Below, piece by piece: positions 44,820-53,737 of a stretch of DNA of 64,000 nt (the stretch's first letter is position 1; every line of letters begins with the position of its first letter). The notes beneath the pieces were generated by a model. It was not told where the DNA came from and ran no database searches. It saw only the letters and a program-made list of their open reading frames with translations. Made by a program: the position numbers and the translations under genes. Origin of the DNA: Planctomycetota bacterium (lineage in GTDB: Bacteria; Planctomycetota; PLA2; JAEUHO01); assembly GCA_028281445.1 (NCBI GenBank), contig JANQJW010000079.1:1-64000 (forward strand), written 5' to 3'.

Positions 44820-45824
44820 ATGCCGGCCGCCTCCGTGGTCCTTCCGGTTCGAAACGGCATGCCGTGGCTGCCGGAGACGCTCGACTCGCTGGTTGCGCAG
44901 ACATTCGAAGACTTCGAAGTCCTCCTGCAGGACGACGGGTCGACGGACGAGACCCTTGCATGCATGGAGGCCTACGCCGCGCGAGACGCGCGGTTCCTCG
45001 TCGAGTCACGCGCGGCCGCGGGGGTCGCTGCGGCGGTCAATCGGGCGCACGAACGGGCGCGGGCCGCGCTGCACGTGCGCATCGACGGGGACGACGTCGC
45101 CCACCCCGAGCGCCTCGCCAAGCAGGTCGCCTTCGCGCAAGCCAATCCTGATGTCGGCTACTTCGGTTGCTGCGTTGCGTTCTTCCCCGAGGAGGCGATG
45201 GGGGAGGGCCTGCGCCACTACGAGGCGTGGAACAACGGCTGCGTCACCCACGAGGAGGTCTTCGCCGACCGCTTCGTCGAGCTTCCGATCGCCAACCCGT
45301 CGGTCGCCATGCGTGCCGATGTGTTGCGTGAGGTCGGCGGCTACGCACACGGTGACTTCCCCGAGGACTACGACTTCTTCCTGCGTTGCGCGGCGGCCGG
45401 CGTGCGTTTCGGCAAGGTCCCGGAGGTGTTGCTTCGCTGGCGCGACCATCCGGAACGTGCGACGCATCTCGACGAGCGCTATTCGCTCGCGTCGTTCTTC
45501 GAACTGAAGGTGCGGCACATCGCGCCGCTCCTGGAGCGGGACGGGCGCCCGCTTTCCATTGCAGGCGCCGGACCCGACGGCAAGCGCTGGGCGCGGCGGT
45601 TGCGTGAAGCGGGCTTGGACGTTCAGTACTTCCTGGACGTCCATCCCGGTCGCGTCGGTCAGACCATCCACGGCGCGGTTGTTTGCGGATACGAAGACAT
45701 CGAACGACTACGTACGTGTTTCGTTCTTGCCGCCGTCGGCAAGAGAGGCGGGCGCGAGCAGGTACGCGAGCGATTGTCGGCCGCGGGCTTCGAAGAGGGT
45801 GTAGGCTTTGTATGTGTCCAGTAG
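44820..45824 (+). CDS. GT2 glycosyltransferase fused to a nucleotide-binding-like C-terminal domain
   Basis: This 334-residue protein has the GT2 A-fold: SVVLPVRNGMPWLPETLDSLVAQTFEDFEVLLQDDGSTDET at the N-terminus, the DxD-like IDGDD near residue 90, and the acceptor-site FPEDYDFFLR near 181. It would add a sugar to an unknown acceptor. Residues 240-334 form a second domain beginning LSIAGAGPDGKRWARRLREAGLDVQYFLD. Its glycine motif resembles a Rossmann-type PglD N-terminal domain. This fusion is uncommon. The gene begins directly after the queG stop and overlaps the next small gene by 11 bases. Confidence 0.9.
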   Translation: MPAASVVLPVRNGMPWLPETLDSLVAQTFEDFEVLLQDDGSTDETLACMEAYAARDARFLVESRAAAGVAAAVNRAHERARAALHVRIDGDDVAHPERLAKQVAFAQANPDVGYFGCCVAFFPEEAMGEGLRHYEAWNNGCVTHEEVFADRFVELPIANPSVAMRADVLREVGGYAHGDFPEDYDFFLRCAAAGVRFGKVPEVLLRWRDHPERATHLDERYSLASFFELKVRHIAPLLERDGRPLSIAGAGPDGKRWARRLREAGLDVQYFLDVHPGRVGQTIHGAVVCGYEDIERLRTCFVLAAVGKRGGREQVRERLSAAGFEEGVGFVCVQ

Positions 45825-46047
45825 CCTCACTCGTCGGCAGCGCTTACGCCGGCGCGCCGATGCGATCACGACGAGGCTGCTTTACGGCGACGAGCCGCGC
45901 ATCGATCTCGACATTGCGATGAACGCGCTGCACGACTGGGTCGAGCGCGTGATGCCGGACCGGCTGGCGCTCTTCGAGATGATCTACATGGCGCGCTGGG
46001 AGCGCTTGCGTGACCAGGGCTGGGAACGCGACCGACCGTATCTCTAG
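45814..46047 (+). CDS. small helical protein of unknown function
   Basis: This 77-residue basic protein begins VSSSLTRRQRLRRRADAITTRLL and continues as two helices (IDLDIAMNALHDWVERV and FEMIYMARWERLRDQGW). It starts at GTG 45814 (TTG 45808 is an alternative) inside the GT2 gene, so it is likely co-translated. I recognise no family. The aromatic and charged pattern is coding-like and unlike a shadow frame. Confidence 0.6.
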   Translation: MSSSLTRRQRLRRRADAITTRLLYGDEPRIDLDIAMNALHDWVERVMPDRLALFEMIYMARWERLRDQGWERDRPYL

Positions 46048-46062
46048 CCCGCATGATGTCGC

Positions 46063-46140
46063 GGGGCACACAAGGTGCCCCCCTACAGCAACAGGTGTAC
46101 GTACGTCCTTGGGCTGTAGGGAGGGGCCTTGTGCCCCTCC
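46063..46140. repeat. inverted pair of CTTGT-loop palindromes
   Basis: Unit one is GGGGCAC (46063-46069), ACAAG, GTGCCCC (46075-46081). Unit two is GGAGGGGC (46120-46127), CTTGT, GCCCCTCC (46133-46140). Between them CCCTACAGC (46081-46089) and GCTGTAGGG (46113-46121) are also complementary. The whole 78-base block is therefore one large interrupted palindrome in which the two units face each other. Confidence 0.75.
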
Positions 46141-46158
46141 GCGCCGTCCAAGAGCGCA

Positions 46159-46974
46159 TCAAAGATGACCCAATGCCTCGCGCAACGGCCCGCACGTGCC
46201 GCCGTGGGCCGCGACCCCGGCTCGCTCGTAGTCCAGCGTCCGCGGGCTCGGAACGAGATGCGTCTTGCAGCCCAGCAGCGCGGGCAATGCGAGGTCGAGC
46301 TCGTAGACGTCGCCGATGACCAGCGTCTCGGCGGGCGCGGTGTCTGTCTCTTCCCAGATCGACTGCAGCGCGTCGAAGTAGAGCCCGCGCCGCGCGTAGA
46401 CCGGTCGCTGCCAGCCGTCGATCGAGACCGTCTCGGGTACGGAAAGGAAGCGTGCGTGCCCGGCGTGGCGATCCGGGTCGGCAACGATGAACTTGCGCGC
46501 GTTGCCATGGAGCCGGATGCCATCGCGCCCCGCCGGGGCGAGTCGATCGAGCTTCGCGGATACCGTGCCGGAGTCGGAGTTCGTGACGACATGCAGGCCC
46601 ACGCCGGCTGCGGTCAGCGCCTCGACCACCTCCTTCGTCTCCTCCTTGAACGCCGTCTCGGTGAAGCGGTAGTTCTCCTTGAAGAGCCGCTCGGTCTCGG
46701 CGTCGTCGAGCTGGGGCGCAACGAGCGGGCCGACCGCCGTCGCAAGCAGGTAGAGATCCACCGGCGGCGCCACCATGCGCCCGCCGATCACCATGCCGTG
46801 ATCGCTCGGGGCCGCGAGCACCTTGCGCTCCCACGTGCTCCACGCGTCATCGACATCCGGCACACCAAGCAAGGATGCGAGTCCAGCCTTGTAGCCACGC
46901 AGGAAGCCCTGCGCCTCGATCTCGACGTCCGTACACGTACCGTCGAAGTCCAGGACCACGGTGCGAATGGTCAT
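46159..46974 (-). CDS. HAD superfamily hydrolase
   Basis: This 271-residue phosphatase-like protein has HAD motif I LDFDGTCTD (both Asp residues), motif II TNSDSGT (after LHVVTNSDS), a conserved Lys in AKLDRL or ARKFIV as motif III, and motif IV IGDVYELDLALP. A C1-type helical cap lies between 20 and 110. The substrate is unknown. The start is ATG 46974. It lies next to the repeat block and convergent to the small gene at 45814. Confidence 0.9.
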   Translation of the reverse strand: MTIRTVVLDFDGTCTDVEIEAQGFLRGYKAGLASLLGVPDVDDAWSTWERKVLAAPSDHGMVIGGRMVAPPVDLYLLATAVGPLVAPQLDDAETERLFKENYRFTETAFKEETKEVVEALTAAGVGLHVVTNSDSGTVSAKLDRLAPAGRDGIRLHGNARKFIVADPDRHAGHARFLSVPETVSIDGWQRPVYARRGLYFDALQSIWEETDTAPAETLVIGDVYELDLALPALLGCKTHLVPSPRTLDYERAGVAAHGGTCGPLREALGHL

Positions 46975-47023
46975 CGGCTCTCCCCGCCCGCGGAGACCAT
47001 ACCCGGAAACGGAGAGCGGCTGC

Positions 47024-49699
47024 CTACCGGAAGAAGCGCTCGTAGCGGTAGCGGACCTGCAGGCTCAAGGTCATGAGCGCCGTCGCGTACACGCGGCCCC
47101 CGTCCTTGCCCCACGGCCCTGCCGGGTCCCACGAACCCTTGTACGTGCAGACGTCTCCGTCCGTGCGTTGGGTGGCTGTGACCGCCTTGTCCAGGTCCTG
47201 CGCCCAGCGCTCCCAATGCGAGCCGCCCGCCTGATGTGTCGCGAGCGTGCCGTAGTACCAGTAGTACATGTCGATGCGCCCGGTCGCCTTCTTCCACAGC
47301 GGCGGCAGCTCGTCGAGCAACGTCAGCCCCTTGCGTATGACCTCGCTGGTTGCCGGATTCGTGCCCGCGGTGATCTGCGCCCAGATCGCCGCCGCCGTCA
47401 TGGCTTCGGATGCTTCCCCGGGGAACGCGTCGATCTCCTCTTGGGGACGCGCAGGACCGGTCCCGCGCGTGACGTACCCCGCGCGCCCGTTGCTCGTGTC
47501 CGTGATTTTCTCCAGCCACGCCCGTACGCCTTTGAAGGCGTTCTCGTCGATCGAGAGGGGGGCGGGCTTTCCCTGGCGGATGCTGTTGGCGTTGATCAGT
47601 GCCGCGCTCTTGAGCGCGGTCGTCATCCACGCGGTGACGGACGTGTCGTTGTCGCCCGGCTTGATGCCGTAGCGCCATGCGAAGTACGGGTTGCGCGCGA
47701 GCGCGACGAAGTCGAGACAGCGCTGGGCGGAGCCCTTGAAGATCGGGCTCCCCGTCATGCCGTAGGCCTCGACCATGGCGAGCGCAGCCATCGCGTGGTT
47801 GTAGACGTACTGCATCGTGTTGCGAGCGCCGAAGCAACCCTCGGGATCCTGCACGTTTTTCAGGTACCGCAGGCCCCGCGAGACGACCTTGGCGTAGGGG
47901 TGTCTTCCGCGGTTGGTGTAGCCCTCGCTCAAGAAGGCGCTCAGCGCCAGCCCGGTGACGCCCACGTCGTAGAGCGGCTTGCCGGCGCCCTGCGGCACCT
48001 TGGACTCGTCGGCAATGACCTTGCCGTCGCACCAGCGTCCGAAGTCCCGGGCCTGCCAGCTGCCGTCGGCCGCTTGATGGGCGCCCAGCCAGGCCAGCGC
48101 AAGCTCTACCGCCTTGCTCGCACGGCGCTGCGCGTCGGTCTCGTCCTGGGGACGCCGGATGCCGCGCGACCGGAACGCGGATCGCTCCAGCGACGGGTGG
48201 TCGCGGATCCCTACGTTCACCCCGGGCGCCTCGTCCTCTTCGTCGACGATGACGGGCTCTTCGATGACTTCTTCGAGGACCTCTTCCTCGATGATCGTGC
48301 CCATCGCCGGCGCGACGATGCGGACCTGCGGAAACACGCCGTCCGCAGGCAGGTCGGCCTGCGGCGCGTCGGGATCCAGACTCTGCTGTTCGATCCGAAC
48401 GAAGACGTTGCCGGGTCGCTCGCGCGTGACTTCCGCGGCGAGCCAGGCCGCATCCCCGATCGTGTCCCGCGGCATCGCGGCACCCTCGAAGGTCAGGCGC
48501 GTGCCGCCGGCGCGGAGCACGAGATCCACGAGTTGTACGACGAAGCCGGTCGATACCGCACCGCCCTTCGGCGGCGGAGCCACGATCTCGTAGCTCGTCT
48601 CCCGGCGCTGCTCGATGGGCGTCTTCTGGAGCGCCGCCCAGACCGCACGCAGGTCCGTGGGGCCTCGCTCGGTCTTGAAGACCTTGATGCGCCGCACCCT
48701 CTTGCGCGTGATCCCGTCGAGGCCGGGTCCGCCGCGATCCTTCGGCAGTTCCGTCAGGATCGCGCCCGCCTTCTTCGTGGTCCGCGTCACGGCACGGAAG
48801 GCGATCTTGTAGATCTTCACGTCCGGGTGCGCACAGGTCTGCATGATCCACTGCACGAACTTCCACGGAACCGTGCGGTCGATCTCGAGCACGGCGTGCA
48901 GCGCGCTCGCTCCGTCGACTTCCTCCCACTTCGGGCCGCGTCGTTTGCACTCTGCTACGAGCCCGTCGTGGAGAGCGCGCAGGCTGAGCGGTGTTGCGTC
49001 GTCACCCATCGTGAGGACGCCTCTGCCCGTGAGGCGGATGACGATGCGACTCTCCGCTGCGGGTTCACCGCCGACATGCGTGACCTGCGGCAGGTTCACG
49101 CCGGTCCGCGGCGGCGGAGTGACCTGTTTGCCGCCCTGCATTCGCCAGCGGCCGTCCTGCAGCACAAGGCGGATCTTCGATGCCGGAAACAGGAACTCGG
49201 TCACGGCCCACGCGCCGTCGCGGTAGCGCGCCTTGAACTCGACGCGGCCCGCGTAGACGTCGCCGGCCTTGAATCGCACCTCGCCCTCGACGCGGTCGTC
49301 GGTGCGCGAGAGGCTGAGATGCTCGACGTGGTCCGGGTCGAGGAGGGACGGTCGCGCGCGGAGCTTCAGGCCGAGCGTCTTGTCGCGCGGGTCGATAGCG
49401 CGCATCATCGTCGCCGGCGTGGCGTGCGCGCGGAACCGGAAGTCCTCTTCCGGGAGCCGCAGGATCATCGCCGCGACGGTCAGCGACATACCGCCGGGCG
49501 CGGCCTCGGCTTCTGCGGGCGTCAACTTGGCTCCGAGGTTGACGAACGACTCGAGCATGCTGCGGTCGACGGAAGCAGCGTCCGCCACCAGGGTGCGCGC
49601 CGCTTCGAGCTCCAGCGGCGGCGCTTCAGCCGCTCTCTCCGAGCCGCACGCGCCTAGCACGACGACCAGCATCCCGACGATCCAACCGCGCTTTCGCAT
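47024..49699 (-). CDS. lipoprotein with ExbD-like region and squalene-cyclase-fold toroid
   Basis: This 891-residue protein has a lipoprotein signal (GWIVGMLVVVLGAC). Residues about 30-200 are unrecognised. Residues about 210-460 resemble two copies of the ExbD/TolR periplasmic fold (SRIVIRLTGRGVLTM...ALHAVLEIDRTVPWKFVQWIMQTCAHPDVKIYKIAFRAV). Next is an acidic strip (IIEEEVLEEVIEEPVIVDEEDE). Residues about 560-891 form an alpha/alpha toroid with QAADGSW, NVQDPEGCFG and a YATALMTLSLQVRYRYERFF end. The start ATG 49699 follows AGGTGG. No DxDD is present. It is an unusual large exported scaffold. Confidence 0.82.
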   Translation of the reverse strand: MRKRGWIVGMLVVVLGACGSERAAEAPPLELEAARTLVADAASVDRSMLESFVNLGAKLTPAEAEAAPGGMSLTVAAMILRLPEEDFRFRAHATPATMMRAIDPRDKTLGLKLRARPSLLDPDHVEHLSLSRTDDRVEGEVRFKAGDVYAGRVEFKARYRDGAWAVTEFLFPASKIRLVLQDGRWRMQGGKQVTPPPRTGVNLPQVTHVGGEPAAESRIVIRLTGRGVLTMGDDATPLSLRALHDGLVAECKRRGPKWEEVDGASALHAVLEIDRTVPWKFVQWIMQTCAHPDVKIYKIAFRAVTRTTKKAGAILTELPKDRGGPGLDGITRKRVRRIKVFKTERGPTDLRAVWAALQKTPIEQRRETSYEIVAPPPKGGAVSTGFVVQLVDLVLRAGGTRLTFEGAAMPRDTIGDAAWLAAEVTRERPGNVFVRIEQQSLDPDAPQADLPADGVFPQVRIVAPAMGTIIEEEVLEEVIEEPVIVDEEDEAPGVNVGIRDHPSLERSAFRSRGIRRPQDETDAQRRASKAVELALAWLGAHQAADGSWQARDFGRWCDGKVIADESKVPQGAGKPLYDVGVTGLALSAFLSEGYTNRGRHPYAKVVSRGLRYLKNVQDPEGCFGARNTMQYVYNHAMAALAMVEAYGMTGSPIFKGSAQRCLDFVALARNPYFAWRYGIKPGDNDTSVTAWMTTALKSAALINANSIRQGKPAPLSIDENAFKGVRAWLEKITDTSNGRAGYVTRGTGPARPQEEIDAFPGEASEAMTAAAIWAQITAGTNPATSEVIRKGLTLLDELPPLWKKATGRIDMYYWYYGTLATHQAGGSHWERWAQDLDKAVTATQRTDGDVCTYKGSWDPAGPWGKDGGRVYATALMTLSLQVRYRYERFFR

Positions 49700-49760
49700 C
49701 GCGCCACCTCCCGTCCCAGTATGCCTTCCTACCAAGGGCGATCTGCGGTAGAGACAACGC

Positions 49761-50897
49761 ATGACGCGCGCAGTGGTTCTCGGGGCAGGCATCGTCGGGT
49801 CGGTCATCGCCGCCGATCTCGCGGAAGACGGCTGGGAGATCACCGTCTTCGACCGCAGCGAGAAGGCGCTCGAGGCTGCGACGCGCCTGGCAGGGGGACG
49901 CATCTTCACGCAGGCAGCCGACCTCACCGACATGCATGCCATTCGCGAGGCGGCCGCTCCGGCCGACATCGTGATCGGTGCCCTGCCCGGATCGCTCGGC
50001 TATCGCACCCTCGCCGCGGTGATCGAGGTCGGCCGGCCGATCTGCGACATCAGCTTCATGCCGGAGGACGCGTTGACGCTCGACGCCCTCGCTCGCGAGC
50101 GAGGCGTCACGGCCATCGTGGACATCGGCGTGGCGCCCGGCTTGAGCAATCTTCTGGCAGGGCACGCGCAGGCGGCGTTCGATTCCTGCGAGCGCATCGA
50201 GATCTACGTCGGCGGGCTACCGCGCAACCCGCAGCCGCCGTTCGAGTACAAGGCCGCCTTCTCGCCCGTGGATGTGATCGAGGAGTACGTGCGTCCGGCG
50301 CGCTACGTCGAGGGCGGCCGGGTCGAGACGCGGGAAGCTCTCTCAGGCGTGGAGACCATGGAGCTCCCCGGCGTGGGCACGCTCGAGGCGTTCCTGACGG
50401 ACGGCTTGCGCTCGCTCATGGACACGCTGCCTGTGCCGAACATGGTCGAGAAGACGCTGCGCTATCCGGGCCACGCCCGGCTCATGCGTGCGTTTCGCGA
50501 TGCGGGCCTGTTCGGGACCGAGTCCGTTGCGGCCGGCGGATCGCGCGTCGTGCCGCGCGAGCTCGTGCAGTCGTTGCTCTTTCCCCTGTGGACCTACGAC
50601 GAGGGGGAAGAGGACCTCACTGTGATGCGGGTGATTGCGCGCGGCGTGGTCGACGGGTCGCCTGCCTCCAAACAGTGGGACCTGCTCGACACCTTCGACA
50701 CGAAGCGCGGCTTCTCCAGCATGGCGCGCACGACGGCGTTCCCGTGCACGCTGCTCGCGCGCTGCGTTGCCGACGGCACGATCACGGAGGCGGGCGTCAT
50801 TCCGCCCGAGCGCCTCGGCGCTGACGAGGCGGTTCTACAACGTGTGATGACCGGGCTGGCCGATCGAGGCGTCGAGCTGGTCGCGACCGCGAGCTAG
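49761..50897 (+). CDS. saccharopine dehydrogenase family oxidoreductase
   Basis: This 378-residue protein has the N-terminal Rossmann motif VLGAGIVGSVIAADLAEDGWEITVFDRSE. It also has ADIVIGALPGSLGYRTLAAVIEVGRPICDISFM and DIGVAPGLSNLLAGHA, typical of the saccharopine/lysine-ketoglutarate reductase superfamily. It would reduce or oxidise an imine or amine with NAD(P). A true lysine role is not shown. The start is ATG 49761. The stop shares CTAG with the convergent lipoprotein gene. Confidence 0.9.
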   Translation: MTRAVVLGAGIVGSVIAADLAEDGWEITVFDRSEKALEAATRLAGGRIFTQAADLTDMHAIREAAAPADIVIGALPGSLGYRTLAAVIEVGRPICDISFMPEDALTLDALARERGVTAIVDIGVAPGLSNLLAGHAQAAFDSCERIEIYVGGLPRNPQPPFEYKAAFSPVDVIEEYVRPARYVEGGRVETREALSGVETMELPGVGTLEAFLTDGLRSLMDTLPVPNMVEKTLRYPGHARLMRAFRDAGLFGTESVAAGGSRVVPRELVQSLLFPLWTYDEGEEDLTVMRVIARGVVDGSPASKQWDLLDTFDTKRGFSSMARTTAFPCTLLARCVADGTITEAGVIPPERLGADEAVLQRVMTGLADRGVELVATAS

Positions 50898-51652
50898 TTG
50901 TCCTTCTTGCGCTTCTCGTCGATGAGGCGGAACTGCGTGATGACCTCGTGGCTCGCCTTGTAGAGCGGCGTGAGCACGCTGTTGCCCGCCCGTAGCTGCT
51001 TTATCGTCGTGTGGATGCCGACCGGCCCCTCTGGCGTCAGCAGCGTGAACAGCACCTCGCCTTTGCGCGGCAGCGGGAACGTCTCGCGCATCTGGCCCTG
51101 CACGACGTAGCCCTCGGCCAACTCGGTCAACGCCTTCGCGGCGCGGCGGACCGTCTCGTGCCCGTGGCCGCCGATCATGCCGCCGCCATGGCCGAGGTAG
51201 AGGCTGGCCCCGCCGTCGCGCCAGCCGACGACAAGCAGCAGTCCGTGCGGGTAGCCGATCTCCGTGACCACGCCGAGGATGTCGCGCGAGACGCGTACGC
51301 CGGGCTTGATCCCGATGCTGCGTGCGCGGCGCCATGCGTGGTAGGCACCGTAGCCCGTCCCTTGCGCGCGCTCGATCTCGTTTCGCGCAACGGTACGCGC
51401 CTCGGTCTCGTCGGCGGGCAGCGCCGCTTGCTCCGGGTCGCCCAGGAACAGCAGCGAGCGCATCTTCATGGTGATCTCGGCCGGAGCCGGCAGGGCCGCA
51501 GGTTGTTGCGACTTGCGCTTGACCGGCTTGGGCGCCGGCTGGGATACCGGACGCGTCTGGACCGGCGGCGTGCCGGCGGCGGTGTCCGTCTCTCCGCAGC
51601 CCGCGGAGACGGCCGCCGCCAGCAGGATCGTGAGCAGGCGCACGTTCGACAT
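50894..51652 (-). CDS. lipoprotein of unknown function
   Basis: This 252-residue protein starts at ATG 51652 with a lipoprotein signal (LLTILLAAAVSAGC). A short Pro/Lys-rich linker (PVSQPAPKPVKRKSQQPAA) leads to a compact domain. That domain includes IGYPHGLLLVVGWRDGGASLYLGHGGGMIGGHGHETVRRAAKAL and FPLPRKGEVLFTLLTPEGPVG. A region like this with glycine-rich strands is common in secreted Planctomycetota proteins, but I cannot name a family. The stop shares CTAG with the saccharopine-dehydrogenase-like gene. Confidence 0.75.
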   Translation of the reverse strand: MSNVRLLTILLAAAVSAGCGETDTAAGTPPVQTRPVSQPAPKPVKRKSQQPAALPAPAEITMKMRSLLFLGDPEQAALPADETEARTVARNEIERAQGTGYGAYHAWRRARSIGIKPGVRVSRDILGVVTEIGYPHGLLLVVGWRDGGASLYLGHGGGMIGGHGHETVRRAAKALTELAEGYVVQGQMRETFPLPRKGEVLFTLLTPEGPVGIHTTIKQLRAGNSVLTPLYKASHEVITQFRLIDEKRKKDN

Positions 51653-51717
51653 GAGGACCCCATCGGCCAGAGACCCTCGCGAAACAAGGCCCGAATGTGT
51701 GGGGTGCTGGCGCCGCC

Positions 51718-53106
51718 TCAGTCCATCACCGTGGGGGTCTTGGTGCCGCCGCGGCGGGCGAGCTCTTCGTACTCGGGCGGCATTTTCGTACGCGTGCGTA
51801 GCACGTAGACCACGCGCGTTTTCGTGCGATCGGCCTCGTAGTGGATGGCGACGGTCCGGAGCGCGCGACGGGGGTCCTCGATGCGGCTGTCGGCGTAGAG
51901 ACGCACCGTCCGCTTCGCAGCCCAACGCCATCCGACACGATCCAGCGCGTCATCGAGCGCCTGGGCGACCGGCGCACCGCGGTCGTCGACGCCGCCGGAC
52001 TTGAGGCGACCGAGAAACGCACGTACGCGGTTCGGATCCCACGTCGGGGCGAGCATCTGGAAGCGCTGGGCCTTGCCCGTCTCCGATCGCCCGCCGCGGT
52101 AGACGATGATGCCGACGCGCACACTGCTGCCGAGATGGATGAGCATGTCCATCTCACGCAGGATGCGGTCCTTGATCTCCGGCAGCGTGCCCCACGTCGA
52201 GCCGGTCGCGTCCAGCGCGAAGACCAGGTCGAAGCGTGGCCGCGTGTGTGTGCCGGGCGTGGTCTCGCGTGGCGGCGTACGCCGACCTGCCTTGCCGGGG
52301 TCGTAGCGGTCCTCCGGATCGACCGCGTCTTCCTCCTCGCCCTGCTTCGCCGTGGTCTCGAGCTTCTCGAGGGCGACAAGCAAGTGGTCCGCCGCCTCTC
52401 GCACGGGCGTGTGCTTCGAGCGCTGCAGCGAGGCGAGGGGCCCGCGCATGCTCGGATGGAGCACGGACTCCGCGGCGTCCAGCACCGGCATGACCCGGTC
52501 GACGCCGCCGCTCTCGATCAGAAGCCGCAGCAGGCGCTTGACGAGCTTGCCGCGGTCTCCATCGCGAGCGACCAGAGCGTGGAGCGCCTCGCCGCGCAGG
52601 TAGTCGTCATCGCCTTGGACGTGCTCGAGCAGTGACGCGTGCGTGGTCTCATCGTCGAACGGCCAGAGCGAGCGGAGAATGAGACCCTTGCCCAGGCGTC
52701 CCGTGCGCTGCTTGCCGAGTGCGCCGAGCAGCGCGTCGCGTCCGCCGGTCCGGCGGTAGACCGCGCGCGCCAGCTCCGCGCGCACGTCGCGTGGCCCGCC
52801 GCGCAGCACGCGTTCGATCACGAGGTCGAGCGCGTTCTCGGCGCGGATGAGCCCGAGGGCACGCGCGGCACCGACGCGGACGTCGATGGACGGGTCGTCG
52901 CGCACGAGCTTGGCGAGCAAGCGAGCCGCGCGCTTGCCCTGCACGTCCATCACGACGCGCACCAGGGCGAGGCGCTCCTTCGGGTCCTTTGCCTTCGCCA
53001 GGTCGGCAGTGGCCTTGCGCAGCGCAGCGTCGTCGGCGACGGCCACTGGGGTCCAGGCTGCTGCCAGCAGGACGAAAGCCGCGGCTGTTGATCGGAGGCC
53101 CACCAT
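51718..53106 (-). CDS. exported HEAT-repeat/von Willebrand A-domain protein
   Basis: This 462-residue protein has a signal peptide (STAAAFVLLAAAWTPVAVA). HEAT-like helices fill residues 40-260 (VRVGAARALGLI, VRAELARAVYRRTGG). An acidic linker leads to a VWA domain at about 290-440 with the MIDAS-like DLVFALDATGSTWG and HLGSSVRVGIIVYRG. A Ser/Thr after the first Asp (DATGST) fits metal binding as in DxTGS variants. It should bind a protein or peptide in the periplasm. The start is ATG 53106. It follows the lipoprotein gene by 65 bases and is probably in the same transcript. Confidence 0.85.
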   Translation of the reverse strand: MVGLRSTAAAFVLLAAAWTPVAVADDAALRKATADLAKAKDPKERLALVRVVMDVQGKRAARLLAKLVRDDPSIDVRVGAARALGLIRAENALDLVIERVLRGGPRDVRAELARAVYRRTGGRDALLGALGKQRTGRLGKGLILRSLWPFDDETTHASLLEHVQGDDDYLRGEALHALVARDGDRGKLVKRLLRLLIESGGVDRVMPVLDAAESVLHPSMRGPLASLQRSKHTPVREAADHLLVALEKLETTAKQGEEEDAVDPEDRYDPGKAGRRTPPRETTPGTHTRPRFDLVFALDATGSTWGTLPEIKDRILREMDMLIHLGSSVRVGIIVYRGGRSETGKAQRFQMLAPTWDPNRVRAFLGRLKSGGVDDRGAPVAQALDDALDRVGWRWAAKRTVRLYADSRIEDPRRALRTVAIHYEADRTKTRVVYVLRTRTKMPPEYEELARRGGTKTPTVMD

Positions 53107-53221
53107 CTCTTCCCGATTTCAACGCATCGGGCGCGCGGGCGCTTCAGGAATCCCTCACATGCCCTTGCGTGCCCCCGGGAGCGGCCGGATCCTTGCGGCC
53201 CCAATCGATGAGGAGGCCCCC

Positions 53222-53737
53222 ATGATCAGCAAGAACGATCTTCTCGAGTCCATTCTCCGCGAGTGCCGCATCGCCAAGCAGCTCTTCACCCAGGTGCCGG
53301 ATGGCGGCTGGGACTTCCGCTTCGGAGAGGGCCAGCGTTCGACCCAGGAACTCGCCGGCTACCTGTGCGGCGTCGGCCAGGGCTGTGTCCACTCCGGCTA
53401 CGCCGGGAACTTCGAGTGGTTCGCCGAGAACGGCGAGAAGTTCGGTTCGCTCTCCGTCGAGGAGCTGCCCGGCGCCATGGACAACCAGATCAGCGAGATC
53501 ACGCGCCTGTTCGGCGAGATGTCCGACGAGGACTTCGCGAACAAGCAGATCGAGATGGGCGACATGGGCACGTACAGCCTGAACGGCTGGCTGCTGCAGA
53601 CGACGCTGAAGTTCCTCACCGCGTATCGCATGCAGCTCTTCCTGCAGGCCAAGGCCGCGGGCAACAACGCACTCGACACGTGGGACTGCTGGATGAACGA
53701 CGGTTCGATGCAGCGTCCGGAGCCGGCGGGGGCCTAG
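53222..53737 (+). CDS. DinB-like four-helix protein
   Basis: This 171-residue protein has the feel of a DinB/YfiT-type four-helix bundle (KNDLLESILRECRIAKQLFTQV; RSTQELAGYLCGVGQGCVHSGYAG; NGWLLQTTLKFLTAYRMQLFLQAKAAG). The usual three metal histidines are not all present, since only one His (VHSGY) is obvious. A C-terminal DTWDCWMNDG motif is distinctive. The start is ATG 53222 with GAGGAGG well placed. The stop shares CTAG with the MauE-like gene. Confidence 0.8.
   Translation: MISKNDLLESILRECRIAKQLFTQVPDGGWDFRFGEGQRSTQELAGYLCGVGQGCVHSGYAGNFEWFAENGEKFGSLSVEELPGAMDNQISEITRLFGEMSDEDFANKQIEMGDMGTYSLNGWLLQTTLKFLTAYRMQLFLQAKAAGNNALDTWDCWMNDGSMQRPEPAGA

Noticed and set aside
46961..49657. About 900-codon open frame antisense to the ExbD/toroid lipoprotein
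   Set aside because: The minus-strand reading has a signal, recognisable folds and a good ribosome-binding site; the plus reading has none.
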